DNA of 64,000 nucleotides from Glandiceps talaboti (GCF_964340395.1 NC_135560.1:372001-436000), one strand, 5' to 3'; counted from the stretch's first letter, positions 11,605 to 23,626 are shown. The notes: generated by a model from the letters alone, not told the origin. Translations and numbers: made by a program.

Positions 11605-12280
11605 AGTCCCCGCCAGACGAAGTCCGGGACAGGGACTTATGGATTGGGTTCCGTCTGTCTGTGCGTCCATGTGTCTGTCCGTCCGTCCGTCCGTCCGTCC
11701 GCAGCCGTTTCTTGGAGATGCCTGGACCGATTTTTTTCAAACTTGGTACAGGGGCTACATACATGTACAATAGCATACATATGCACGTCAATTTGTTTCA
11801 TGATATGATCCAATATGGCCGCCTAGCAGCCATTTTGTTTGCAAATTTTCACTGTCTAAAGCCATAACTCAGACATACTTGAACAGATCTCATTCAAAGT
11901 TGGCATTAGGACAGTGTTCTATGGCATATATGTGCATATTCATTGTTGTCATGATACGATCCAATATGGCTGCCTAGCAGCCATTTTTTTTGTGAATTTT
12001 CATGTCCAAAGCCATAACTCAGACATGCTTGAACAGATCACATTCAAAGTTGGTATTAGGACAGTGTTCTATGACATAAATGTGCATATCCATTTTCATC
12101 GTGATATGATACCCCATACCCGACCAATCCTTTATTGTTGTAGGCATGTTCCATGTCCAACAAGCAGACACAACATATCTAAGTCTGTTTGATTTAGGTT
12201 CACAAGTGTTGTTGCGTAATCAGAGTAGTGATAATTCCTTAAAACCCAATCATAGCGGGGACTATGTCATTCTCAGTGAC
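11605..12280 (+). mobile_element. S-family element, copy 1
   Basis: Begins AGTCCCCGCCAGACGAAGTC (a palindromic end followed by (GTCC)n) and ends GCGGGGACTATGTCATTCTC..GTGAC. It lies between TTATT (11600-11604) and TTGTT (12281-12285), an imperfect 5-bp target duplication. The body contains repeated 'CCATATGGCCGCC'-type and 'CATAACTCAGACATGCTTGAACAGATC' blocks, ~170 bp apart, with no long conserved frame. Interpreted as a non-autonomous DNA transposon sitting in the LINE's ATT tail. Confidence 0.8.
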
Positions 12281-12291
<11 letters not shown>

Positions 12292-12311
<20 letters not shown>

Positions 12312-12816
12312 GCATATTAGGGCTAAAACTACTCAGCAGATGGGGCTGACATTTAATGGGGATACATATGGGGTGTATAGATGGAGCATATAATGTCATC
12401 AGTGATATGCCAATTAGGTGTACAAACATGAATTTTGGTCAACAATTTATATCTCAAAAAGTACTTGGTCAATGAGGCTGAAACTTGGTGAGATATTTCT
12501 AGAAGTGTTTTTCTGCAGACTTTCTTTGACACATTTGGCCTTAGTAACCATGACCATGCCTTTAGCAACAACCAAATGGCAGTATATTTAACAAAACATT
12601 CAAAAAGTGTATGCAAATATGCCTAGCAACAAGACCACACCTATGGCAACAGCCAAATGATCACATATATTGCAAAGATAACAACAGGGATTAATAGGCA
12701 AGTGAATAAACATTCAAAAAATGTATGTAAACGTGCCTATCAACAAGACCACACCCATAGTAACAGCCAAATGATCACATGTATTGCAAAGATATTAATG
12801 TTCATACTAAGCAGTT
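12292..12816 (+). repeat. T-family interior sequence
   Basis: Carries the CTGACATTTAATGGGGAT module and two or more ~120-bp units with AGCAACAAGACCACACC and CAACAGCCAAATGATCACAT. It lacks both ends. Confidence 0.7.
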
Positions 12817-13040
12817 TTACATTCCACGGGCTCTATCCACTATGAATGAAATTGCCAAATATAACTCGAGTATTGACATATTTGACAGGTTTAGTCATTT
12901 TAAAACTAATGTACATAATTATTTTTGTACTTGATGCACTTTTTATTGTTTGTATTTTGTATGTTCTGCAGAGCCTGTAATTGGGATTTCATTCCTGTTG
13001 GTTTTCCGAATAAATAAATAAAAAAAATAAAAAAAATAAA
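12817..13040 (+). repeat. LINE 3' end fragment with AATAAA tail
   Basis: About 200 bp ending GAGCCTGTAATTGGGATTTC..CCGAATAAATAAATAAA, a typical non-LTR 3' UTR with an A-rich tail. Its first 36 bp (12817-12852) are the exact reverse complement of 9137-9172. Confidence 0.65.
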
Positions 13041-13210
13041 GGTAACATTAGGGATTCATAGACAAGTGAACGAACATTCAAAAAATGTACGCAGATATGT
13101 CTAGCAAGATGACCATTCCCATAGCAACAGCCAGACGGTGGTGTATTTCACAAAATTAACAACAGGGATTCTTAGACAAGTGAAAAATCATTCCAAAAAG
13201 TTGTTGCGTA
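13041..13210 (+). repeat. T-family interior fragment
   Basis: A single ~115-bp CATAGCAACAGCC-type unit with flanking partial units. Confidence 0.65.
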
Positions 13211-16209
13211 CGAGTTTACACAGAATGTCCGATAGGTTGACTACAGTCATGTATAAGATGTACTGAGGTGTTTTTTTTTGGTATTGCCCCTAAACTTCTG
13301 ATGATTGGTGGTTTTTTGTCTACTTAGACAGAATTACCATAAGCTAAATCTATGTGTATTTTAAGAAACTGCATGTTTGTTTTCTTGAGATGTCAAAGAT
13401 GATAATTAAATAATATTATATAGAATTCATAATTTTTATAATAATCATGTTTATTTCAATATTAACCACCCTACCTGGGGTAGTTTGTTATGCTAAGTTT
13501 GAAAAATGGGGGTCATTTTATGAACATCTGTTGCCATGGTAACCAAAATCACCATAATATGTTAATCATTTTTCCAAAATTTGACATAAAACATTGAAAA
13601 AAAAGATAATACAGTTAAAAAATGTCCTTGTGTTAGACATGTATGAGTTAGTGCTACCTGGTGTAACATAAACTGTATAAAATTGGATAGCTGTTTCCAT
13701 GGAAACATATGGTAGACGTGAAAAATTATGTTTTCATTATATACACATACATCTCACAAATAACATAAATCTGATAAATATCTTTTCATTTGCACATTGA
13801 CTCCACTACCAAGGGAAATTTGTCATGCTGAATTCAAAAAAAGTGGACATTTAATGAACCTCGGTTTCCATGGTAACCAAAATAACAATATCATGTGGAT
13901 TTTTTAATAATTAGACATTTAAGACTTATAAAATTTAAAATTAGGAAAAAACATCATTGCTGCTGGCATGTATAATGTTGGGTTCTTATATATCGCTTTC
14001 CCACTCCGTGTTCTAAGCGTTTTACAATTTATTACCCCTGGCTCGGATCAGAACAGCACAACGGCCCTTTAGTCTTCCTCAACTCTCCGGGGAGCATACA
14101 ATCCATGTATGGGTTGGTGATATCTGTTGTAACAAGGTTTTATGATTTTTGAAATTATCTGTATCAAAGTTATGCAATTCTAAAACTCTAAAATCGCCAG
14201 AATAAATTGTAAATACCTAAAATACCAGCAGTCCTTGAGAATTTGATCTACCCAACTTGGTTCACAAAATCTCCAAATGTGTACACATACATTTGAGTAC
14301 AAGTTGACATAGGGACTCGATACTGTATATCATTTGTATATGGATAGAAATTCAAAATCCGACAGTTTTGAGAATCGTCTGCTGCTCTCCAACTGGCATT
14401 GTAGTATTGTGACAACTCGATGTGCGTACATGCGTATGTATGTATTTCTGGGTCCCACATTCAGACAATAATATACACTGATATCATTCATGTCATTGGG
14501 GACAAGTGGCATCACGGTAGCATTCATTTTTACAGGAATATTGATAAATTATCCAGAAATTCTCAACAATGAGGCTTGCGAGGCGTTGAGTGCGAGAAAT
14601 ATGGCGACTGTTACACTGTGTGCGCGTGAGGCGAATGACGTCACTAGAATTGAATACAATGTACAAGTGAGATAGACAATGATAGAAACCAACTCACCAG
14701 CTTACAAATGTATTGTTTACATGACTTTGCCGATGATGAGGAATAATCATCATTAATTTACACTAAGTTGCTAAAATCATTGATGACTTATAAACAGCAA
14801 GAGGTATTGCAAATATTTTTATCTGACATGACATAGGCAAATGTTATGCTGTGTTTTTTCGGAGTGTCTGCTGATTGGCGCATGTTACCAGCACATTGTG
14901 CTGGTGCATGGTGACAGGTCTGAAATTTTTATGACATCAATTTGAGGAGTATTTCTATGAAAAATAATCACTGGCTACGACGGTACCTTTGATAAATGAT
15001 TGCCTAATAAAGTACACTGAATCCATAGAACTTTAAAGATGTCTAAATCGCGAGCAAGCGTGAAACTGAGATGATGTGGGGAACGGTTATGTACATCTAG
15101 GGAATTACATAACATATCCTGGCCAATACACATATTTGACCTGTTGTTCTGTATCTCTTTGTAATATCATTATTGTTGTTGTAAAGATTCAGTTAGCTTC
15201 ATCATACATTCCAGTATAGCATGGCAAGTTGAGAACTACACGTCTGTTTACATGTAATACAGGTCAACGTCAACATGTGCATTAGTAGGAGTATGTTAGA
15301 CTGTGGTACCGGTTAGTACTGTGCCTTGACCACGTTTCCTACCCCAACCCAAATTAGCACTTACGATTTTATGTGCATTTCACTTGTTTCTATTTCAATC
15401 ATGCACAATGAACAAAGAAACACAACACACTAAAAATATACACACTATACTTGGCCATCACAATAATGACTTTTACTGATGCAACGAACTTTTTGAAGGC
15501 CAGTAAGCATGTAAATGTAAATGGGTTCCCTGACCAATTTATGAGTTCCCCCGGGTGTGGCTCATGATCAAAGTGAAATCGAAAATTGTGTTTGAACTGA
15601 TATAAAGAAGGCAAGTCAACTTCATGATAATATATTTTGGGTTTTTTTTTGAATAATAATGCATAGTCCGATTGTTTGTCTTGCTTTCAAGCAGACTACC
15701 GAGAGTTGATTGCTTTTATTTTTATACATAACATGTATCATTGTCGCAATCAACATAAAAAAGACGCAACTTTGATGTTGCAATTCAGTGTTGCCATTGT
15801 TGTGTCTACCTGGAAAATTACTGCATCATGGCAAATACAGGTTCATATAGACAACACAGTACAAATGTCAAAACAAAAAATAAATAGATAAAACAAAAAT
15901 TTGCTCTGTAAGACGTGCTTAGCCATAGTTCTCTTCAGTATGTTCAAATTTTATTTTACAAGGCAAAAATAGTCGTAGACGATACGGTACCATGCCACAT
16001 GTACAGTAAGCCTTTTTGAAAGACAATGAAACTGCTTTGTGTTACTGTGTGGACGGTAATGAACCCAATCAAGAGAAAATGAAATAAAGTGAGTACACAG
16101 TTTTCAAGGTGGCTGGTTATCAGACAAAACTGAAATGCCCAAAGTGTAAAATAAGAAATTAATTCATAATTATCTGGAAAATATTAGACAATTACGTGGC
16201 AAAACAAGA
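13211..16209 (+). other. Intron sequence with weak repeats
   Basis: Two diverged direct copies, ~350 bp apart, of a segment containing CCATGGTAACCAAAAT (near 13536 and 13871). A repeat-like segment at 13980-14120 (GTTTTACAATTTATTACCCC.. with CTCTCCGGGGAGCATACA) resembles dispersed marine-invertebrate repeats. No exon was recognised in the remainder. Confidence 0.5.
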
Positions 16210-16740
16210 CGAACAATGTCACTAGCGAAAGTGTTCTAGGTGAATTTAACCCTTGACCCAGTTTCATCCGGTGGATGTTGAAGGAAACGAGGTCAGTGTT
16301 ACATCTCATGCATGATCAACAACGTTTACATGAGAGTATAACTAAATGTTGTCTAAACTTCAGTGGAAGAGAAATTCTGACACAGACTATTTTCAACTTC
16401 TTAAAACATCCTGAAGATAAGAAGCAAAATGTGACACTGACGAACAAGCTACAGGAGGCACACCCACACCACCATGACCATGTGCATCTGGTGGACTGGG
16501 ATTGATTGTGATCACATCACATAATATTTAGCGATAACTTTATGCTGTTGTTTCCAAATATTATTGAACTGCAACACAAGCAACACATTTAGTGTGACAT
16601 CTGATAAGCGACATTGATGATGGGTACAGCGACGTAATTCGTAAACAAATGTAACATTGGTAACTATTATTTCTGTAAATGATCCTTGTTTTGCCACGAA
16701 TGGATACATCACTTGACTCCACCACAATGGCATGCAAAGA
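16210..16740 (+). repeat. Dispersed repeat D, copy with the empty S site
   Basis: Matches 21410-22770 along its length, including GACACAGACTATTTTCAA and AAGCAAAATGTGACACTGAC. At 16548-16552 it has a single TTGTT where the other copy carries the S element. No coding frame is conserved between the copies. Confidence 0.8.
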
Positions 16741-17279
16741 TATTCTGAACTACTACCTTATTTGAGTATACATTTATGTGCTGCCCTTTTGGGTTCGTTT
16801 TGTAGCCCTTTGGTCTAAAATGGGGTCAGGGTTTTTTTCGAACTAAAGAGTTTAAAATGGGTCCACTTTGCATTATATTAGATTATGCTTGGTCTAAAAT
16901 GTGACCATTTGTCCTTTGCCAAATCGTAATTGCCATTAATTGACCCAAAATGTTGCCTTGTAAGGAAAATGTAATTTTGTCTAAACTTTATGCTTTTAAA
17001 AACCTGTAAATTAACGGTCTAAAATGGGATATTGATTTTTGGTCAAAGTGGGTCTAAAATTTGGCCTAGGGCCTAGGGTTTTAATACTGCACTGACGACA
17101 CACCCCTATCAGAGATGGCCACTGGTTCCGCCGCAGGAGAAATATAGGTAAAAGTCAAACTAGTCCGAAACATGTGAAGTCACAGTCAGTTACACTGGCA
17201 TATAGAAATAAATAATTTACGTTCGAACAAACTCTAGTGGATTCCTGAGGATTTTTCACACATATAATATTTAAACCCC
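16741..17279 (+). other. Intron sequence with TCTAAAATGG motifs
   Basis: Scattered GGTCTAAAATG-type words recur every 50-110 bp between 16810 and 17060, perhaps an eroded tandem repeat. Nothing else was recognised. Confidence 0.45.
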
Positions 17280-17460
17280 TTCACTTGTAATAATAATAAT
17301 AATAATAATAAAATTAATAATCTTTATTTATACTGGATAGTTCTTTTAAGTATATAAACACTTGTCTCCCAAGAAGTCCAGTGAGGGCCATCCCTCACGG
17401 GTTCAGTGTTAATGCAAGAGGAAACCAGAGTACCCGGGGAAAGCCTGGTAAATTTAATCA
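17280..17460 (-). repeat. tRNA-SINE body, reverse, head missing
   Basis: The reverse complement of the central and 3' part of the SINE at 35079-35363: the CCCGGGTACTC.GGTTTCCTC block, CCCTCACTGGACTTCTTGGGAG and an ATT tail. The tRNA-like head is absent, so it is a 5'-truncated copy. Confidence 0.85.
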
Positions 17461-17464
17461 AACC

Positions 17465-18011
17465 CTAAATGTTGTAATTGTTCCTGTCAACTGGTTGTAA
17501 ATCACTATCTAAGTCAACTATGTCAAAGCAGTTTTCAATACCATTTAATAAAAAAGTTGCAGTTGAAATCAGTTGGCATTTCTCTTTTCCAAATGTGCAG
17601 ATTTTCAATGGACTAGTAATTGCATCCTTCATTTCATTGATATCATCTTTATCCATCACTGCTGTTATCTCTGTGGACCCAATGTCCTCTTTACTATGTT
17701 GCTCAATCATCTTTGTCCCAAGTCCCTGCTCCCTCCACCATATAAGAACCAACATATAAGAACAACATTATCCTCTTGTTGAGCACCTCCAACTTGAGGC
17801 GGATAGGTATACGTTTGTGTTGAAAGTGTGGGTGTGGTTTTTCACATCCATTCGCTATACATATGTGGGTGAATTTAAACTTACTCTGACCACATCCTGA
17901 AGGATTCTGGTAGTTGAAACATATTGCTTTCCCCGTTTTATCATAGCTGTGGAATTTGGCATTGTTTCTAGCCATATACATAGTTAGGTTTGTGTGGCTG
18001 TAAATGGTCAA
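17465..18011 (-). pseudogene. Retroelement Gag-like fragment with CCCH-type fingers
   Basis: Two overlapping minus-strand frames. The upstream one (17703-18011) reads NNAKFHSYDKTGKAICFNY, then a finger of form C-x5-C..F.H, then CIANGC..HPHFQH. This is the Cys/His pattern of nucleic-acid-binding fingers seen in retroelement capsid proteins. The downstream frame (17465-17755) overlaps it out of phase, implying a frameshift. I cannot name the parent element. It sits next to, and on the same strand as, a LINE relic at 18040-18511. Confidence 0.45.
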
Positions 18012-18039
18012 ACAAATGGTAAAATATCCCAGGACTGGT

Positions 18040-18511
18040 TTAAAATGTGGATTGCAGATGGATAAAAGCTCTTCTCATAACATTCTGATTTCGTTTTGAT
18101 ACTCCTGTACCTCCTACCTGAGGGTAACAGTTCAAAAATGTATGTGTCGGATGACTTGTATCCTTAATGATGGATATGGCTTTACAAATGGATCTAAAAT
18201 TATATTCTGTACCGATGACTTTCTGTGATGTCCAGATGACTCTCTCAAGTGCATTCAACTCATTGTTGGTGATGTTAAACCAGATGGGGATGGTATACAT
18301 TGAAATACTCTATGACAGTGTTGTGAAAATTGACTAAAATACGACGACCCATTCCAAATTTCTTTAAATGTCTGAGAAAATAAAGATGCTGTTGTGCTTT
18401 CTTTACAATGTGTTCAGTATTTGTTTGCCAAGACAGTCGATGTGAAAGTTGAATACCCAGGAATTTGAAATGAATACCATGAATGTCGATTGGGGTATGA
18501 GTCATACCCAC
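18040..18511 (-). pseudogene. Rex1-like LINE reverse transcriptase relic
   Basis: Two overlapping frames in different phases. Upstream (18511-18275): HGIHFKFLGIQLSHRLSW, HIVKKAQQHLYFLRHLKKF. Downstream (18300-18040): MYTIPIWFNI..ERVIWTSQKVIG, RSICKAISIIKDTSHPTH. The order and spacing match the C-terminal portion of the + strand Rex1-like element at 10443. The LPSGRR motif has decayed, and frameshifts and truncation show it is dead. Confidence 0.75.
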
Positions 18512-18964
18512 CTTTCGAAAATAGATAACAACTTCTTTGGTTATATATCTTCATATCTGGTATGAAGAATGGTTTTCGCTCACCTTTGGCTTCAGGCAGG
18601 TCTGCAGTATGTATAGTGATGGTATGCCACCCCCTGACAGGACACTTTTCAGGAAATTGTCCTCACTTCCCAGATTTTCCAAAAGCTTTTTGAGTTCCTT
18701 ATCATTTGCTAGGTTCTTTGTTGTTATACTGGCTTACTGTCAGTAGGTATTGTGAGAGTGCCACTGCATTGGCTGACCTTTCCTCTTACGTTGGACTCCA
18801 GGTGTTTAACTTTGATGTCATTCAGTTCCCACCATGCCCGCCTCAGCATACATCACTGCCCTAGTGGTAGGTGCTCAATCGTCTTTGTCACAACTCCCTG
18901 CACCATTTCTGAAATTATTCGCCGATTTCAATGGTACTTAAAAAAAACTTTGGAAAGAAGAAAC
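18512..18964. other. Unclassified intron sequence
   Basis: Slightly more GC-rich than its surroundings, possibly further relic of the adjacent element. No recognisable motif in any frame. Confidence 0.4.
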
Positions 18965-19120
18965 TTTTGCTGCACAATGGATGTATAGCAATAGCAATAA
19001 AGTAATAAACCATGTGACAGCAGCCTCTGTCAAGGATGACCATATCATATCATATATTCATAATCACAGTCTCATACATGGATTTAAACTCCAATAATGG
19101 TTGTGTCTGTTGTTGTACAT
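18965..19120 (+). repeat. Dispersed repeat, second copy of 8550-8700
   Basis: About 150 bp with near-identity to 8550-8700 (CATGTGACAGCAGCCTCTGT, CATATATTCATAATCACAGT). Both copies lie in the same large intron of the PNGase-like gene. Confidence 0.85.
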
Positions 19121-19385
19121 GCTATGGAGAATTGGACAAAATCAATAGTCATAAAGATAGTAAGAATAAGATACCTAGATTATTCTCTAAACTTTGTCTG
19201 TGAAAATTATCTTAATGTCTCCAACATATGAAAATAGACCATTGTCACCATATTAGTTTTCATCCCAAAAAGCAAATTTCATCAACAAAGCTAGATATAC
19301 AATGCTGATTGATGCATCAGACTCTAATCACATTGATTTTGATTTTCATTGGGAAAAAAAGTAATTTTGTTTTATTTTATCATAG

Positions 19386-19554
19386 AGATGATGAAATATT
19401 CACAAGTAGAGTTAGACATGGCATTGTCATGTCCTGGAACGCATGATGCCACCTGTCCACCCTGGGATCACACTGTTCAGTTGTATGTCTGCTGTGACCA
19501 ATCATCTCCTCTGTGTGGTATGGAATTAGGCCGATGGATCACACCATTCAGAAG
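19386..19554 (+). CDS. PNGase F-like gene, exon 3 (N-glycanase N domain, catalytic Asp)
   Basis: Acceptor TTTTATCATAG, donor AG|GTGATA. This exon encodes the heart of the N-terminal domain: VELDMALSCPGTH, TCPPWDHTVQL, VCCDQSSPLCGMELGRW and ITPFR. In PNGase F the motif C-x2-W-D contains Asp60, the primary catalytic residue, and GxFITPY follows it. Here the equivalent Asp is codon 19466-19468 and ELGRWITPF matches the second motif. The paired cysteines suggest disulfides, consistent with a secreted or lumenal enzyme. The exon is only 119 nt from the next one. Confidence 0.88.
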
Positions 19555-19673
19555 GTGATATTCTATTGTTCTTTTTGTATTGTACTGTAGCATTACTTTA
19601 TTTCTTTAAAACTGGGAGGCTGAGTTTGAGACACTGCTAAAAGGAAACATATCTCTGTTTTCTTTCATTCTAG

Positions 19674-19822
19674 ACGCATTGGTCGTTGGTTAACAAATGT
19701 AACTCCATTACTCCCCATCTTTAATTCCAATTCTTGTAACTTCACCATGAAGACAGTGCCATGGGCAAAACCATGGAAACCAGCCTTAAAATTGAGACTT
19801 TCTGGTCATTTAGGAAAACAAG
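19674..19822 (+). CDS. PNGase F-like gene, exon 4
   Basis: Acceptor TCTTTCATTCTAG, donor G|GTTAGT. The protein RRIGRWLTNVTPLLPIF, SCNFTMKTVPWAKPW, KLRLSGHLGKQ continues the N domain (the RWLTDVTPLL-type strand). In PNGase F the TETW segment here holds Glu118; this protein has TVPW at 19753-19764, so the acidic residue is not conserved. One N-x-T (NVT) and one NFT sequon are present. Confidence 0.85.
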
Positions 19823-19976
19823 GTTAGTATTGGTTAGCACAACATACTGACTGTTTATAGATGATTCAAAATACTCGCATTCACTATTGTTATTTTGCTA
19901 GATAACATGTTCATGAAACACATTCTGGTTTTAAAACTTTAAAAAAGTGTTTGCAAACACCTTACAAATTACCCTA

Positions 19977-20960
19977 TTTAGCACATCTGAACTGATAAGG
20001 TTTGGTAGTGCTATATATAGGCATGGCAAAGTGTGTGTGTGTAAACAACTGAAAGTCAAAAACTGCCGGACCGATTGCCATGATAGTTGGTGGGTGTATT
20101 ACCTTGGGTGTCTAGTTGGGAAATTGTTCAAATCAAAATGATCTTATCACCGGTGTGTGATTTGGGTAAAAAAATGTGATGTTTGGTCAAAAAACTTAAA
20201 CTCAAAAACTATTGGGCAGATTGGTCTGAAATTTGGTGGGAACATTCTCAAGGGTGTTTAGATTAAGAATTGTTCAGTACATGATGCGCAAATTAGGGAT
20301 GAAAATGTCTTTTTGGTAAAATAAATCTTTAATTCCAAAATTACTGATTGGGCTGAAATTTAATGGGGATGCATCTGGAGGTGTATAGATGGAGAAATAT
20401 TAAGCATATTATAATGTCATCATTGATATGCAAATTAGGTGTAAAAATGTGAATTGTGGTCTAAAACTTGCATCTCAAAAAGTACTTGGTCAATGAGACT
20501 GAAATTTGGTGTTTTTGGAACTGTTATTCTGCAGATTTTCATCAAAAGATTTTGACACAATTGACCCTAGCAACCATGACCACACTCTTAGCAACAACCA
20601 AATAGCAGTATATTTTGATTAAATAACAACATCATCTGATAGGCAAGAGAGTAAGCATTCAAAATATGTATGCAAATATCCCTAGCAACAGCCAAATGAT
20701 CACAGATATTGCAAAGATGACAACAAGGATTAATAGGCAATTGATTAAACATTCAAGAAATGTATGTAAATGTGCCTAGCAACAAGACCACACCCATAGC
20801 AACAGCCAAATGATCACATATATTGCAAAGATAACAACAGGGTTGGATAGGCAACTGGATTATCATTCAGTAAATGAACACCTATAACTAGCATAGATCA
20901 GCATGTGGGTAAACATTGTTTAAAAACTGTACAGTTGTGCTACAACGCCATTGGCACTAT
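19977..20960 (+). mobile_element. T-family element, near-complete copy
   Basis: Left end TTTAGCACATCTGAACTGAT, right end CAGTTGTGCTACAACGCCAT, so TAGCACAACTG-type inverted ends. The interior is a GTGTGTGT tract, two or three ~150-200-bp modules containing ACTGGTCAATGAGACTGAAAT-like text, then ~110-bp CAACAGCCAAATGATCACA units. No conserved frame. Interpreted as a non-autonomous DNA transposon about 1 kb long. Confidence 0.75.
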
Positions 20961-21409
20961 TTTTTCAGTCAGTTCCCGTCTGATTTCCTTCAAGAGTTTT
21001 ATGATATTTCTGGTCCCACCTAGACCATGCCATTTTGTGATGTAATAGAGAGAAGTCTTTAGCATTCAGGCTGTGACGAGCCTAGTCAAAAGGTTACTAA
21101 AACTGAACGTGAAAAAATGAATCGCTGATGTTTGTAATGCAAATATCCCTAGCAATCATGAGCACGCGTCCATAGCAACAGCCAAACATTCGTGCAGGTT
21201 TGATCATTGCTTCACCCATGGTGAATTGTCTGCAGGTTTGATCATTGCTTCACCCATGGTGATAAGAAAGCTGTGTGATCGACTATAATTTATTAGAATT
21301 TAGGAAAGTACTCAAAACCTGACGATCATTGAAACAAATCTAAGGTTGGAAAATTAAATATCAGTTGCACAGAAGTTCTAATAGCTACTAAAAATAACCA
21401 AAACGGGCC
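20961..21409 (+). other. Intron sequence with a 43-bp tandem duplication
   Basis: At about 21197-21261 a TGCAGGTTTGATCATTGCTTC-type segment is present twice in tandem. Nothing else was recognised. Confidence 0.6.
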
Positions 21410-22770
21410 ATGTTATGGCTAGCGAAAGCCTACGAATTGAATTTAACCCGTGACCTAGTTTCATAAGGACGTTGAAGGAAGCATGAGGTCAATTTGACGT
21501 CTCATGATGTAGTAACAATGCGACGTTTACATGTCAGAGAGTAAACTATAACTAAGTGTTGTCTAAACATCAGTGGAAAAGAAATTTTGCCGATCTGACA
21601 CAGACTATTTTCAAATTCTTACAACATCTGAGAAAACTGAAGAGAGGAAGCAAAATGTGACACTGACAGACAAGTTAGACATGGCATACAGGAGGCACCC
21701 CATATAGTGGGTTGTGCAAACTGGGCAATGATTGTGATCATGTACTAAAATAGTAATAGCTAACTTTATGCTTTTGTTAGTCCCCGCCGGACGAAGTCCG
21801 GGACGGGGACTTATGGATTGGGTTCCGACTGTCCGTGCGTCCGTCCGTCCATCTGTCCGTCCGTCCGTCCGTCCGCAGCCGTTTCTTGGAGATGCCTGGA
21901 CCGATTTTTTTCAAACTTGGTACAGGGGCAACATACAATGACATACATATGCACGTCAATTTGTTTCTTGATACGATCCAATATGGCCGCCTGGCAGCCA
22001 TTTTGTTTGCAAATTTTCCATGTCCAAAGCCATAACTCAGACATGCTTGAACAGATCTCATTCAAAGTTGGTACTAGGACAGTGTTCTATGACATACATG
22101 TGCATGTTCATTGTTGTTGTGATACGATCGAATATGGCAGCCTGGCAGCCATTTTGTTTGTGATTTTTCTATGTCCAAAGCCATAACTCAGACATGCTTG
22201 AACAGATCACATTCAAAGTTGGTATTAGGACAGTGTTCTATGACATAAATGTGCATATCCATTTTCATCGTGATATGATACCCCATACCCGACCAATCCT
22301 TTATTGTTGTAGGCATGTTCCATGTCCAACAAGCAGACACAACATATCTAAGTCTTTTTGATTTAGGTTCACAAGTGTTGTTGCGTGATCAGAGTAGTGA
22401 TAATTTTGTAAAAAACAATCATAGCGGGGACTATGTCATTCTCAATGACTTGTTTCCAGATGTTCTTGGACTGCAATCCTTTTTAACAAGTATTGACAAT
22501 TTTCAGAAACCTGATGATTTTATGACTGAATATGTTATGGTCAAGACTCATACTTTCAGTTAAATTTTTTGATGGGAAGCAACACATTTTGGAAACATTT
22601 AGTGCGACATTTGATACGAATAAGCAACATTGATGATGGGTACAGTGATATAATTTGTAAACAAAACTTATGTTGGCAACTATTATTTCTATAATGATCC
22701 TCAAATCCCAAGGACAGCAGTCTATGTTGTAAACATAGATCTGAGGCTAATGGATAGATCATTTGACAAA
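21410..22770 (+). repeat. Dispersed repeat D, copy carrying an S element
   Basis: Homologous to 16210-16740 on both sides of an inserted S element at 21779-22449. Flanks match the other copy across the insertion (TAACTTTATGCT on the left; TTGTTTCCA..TTGAACTGCAA-like text on the right). Confidence 0.85.
21779..22449 (+). mobile_element. S-family element, copy 2
   Basis: AGTCCCCGCCGGACGAAGTC at the left, GGGGACTATGTCATTCTCAATGAC at the right. TTGTT flanks both sides (21774-21778 and 22450-22454) and is single at the homologous empty site 16548-16552. This fixes the element's ends and a 5-bp target duplication. Length 671 bp; no transposase. Confidence 0.9.
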
Positions 22771-23626
22771 TAAACATAATTTTGGTGGTTTGTTGAAATG
22801 TACATTTTTCAAAATGTGTACAAAAGACATTACAAATCTTTTAAATAAAATAATCTAAAACATAATCTAATGTCCCATTCAGAATGTCTGAAATCCTAGA
22901 ATATGTGGAAACAGAACAACATAAAACAGCTATAAATAAAGAAATGCTGCAAAGAGTATCTTTCTTCCAGAGAGAAATCAATGAGAGGAATATGATGAGG
23001 GACACAAAAACTTCCCAGGCTAATGTGGGTTGATTTACGGGAAAATACAATTATCATCATCATCATCATCACACTATTTATGAAACCTGTCAGACAACAA
23101 AGTCACATCCCATTCATACCAAATACAAAATAAATTTATTATAAGACATAATTCCATAGTCAAAGTGTTTCACAATAGTTTTCCAAATTTTCAATCTTCA
23201 AGTTACTATTTTAGTGATCAAAGACTGACAATTTGGAAGTCAAATATTATACTAAAAGCCATAAAATACACTGAAGTAAGTACAATTAGAAAAAAATCTC
23301 TAAACCTTCGGAGGGGGACAACCCCCTCCCAAACTCAAAAATCTCCTAAAAAGACTATTGGGCCAATTGAGTTGAAATTTGTTGTGTAGATGTTTTGGGA
23401 TGAGCAGATATATTATTCTTCAAGACAAACTGACTGGCTCATTAATATGCAAATTACAGGCAAAAATAGAATTTTGGTAAAATTGCTTATTGAAATCTTC
23501 TCCAAAACTACTGGGTCAATTGGGCTGAAATTTATTGTGTTGGCGTAAAGCAGATATAGTGGTAAGTTTGTTCGAGACAAGTTGATTGGGTTATTAATAT
23601 GCAAATTATGGGTGAGAATAGAATTT
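22771..23626 (+). other. Intron sequence, mostly unrecognised
   Basis: T-like modules with the wording ATTGGGCTGAAATTTATTGTG appear from about 23340. An ATC repeat lies near 23052-23071. No exon was seen. Confidence 0.5.

Noticed and set aside
11661-12192. Coding frames in the S element (PSVRPSV.. stretches)
   Set aside because: They come from the (GTCC)n tract and are not kept between copies in a consistent frame.
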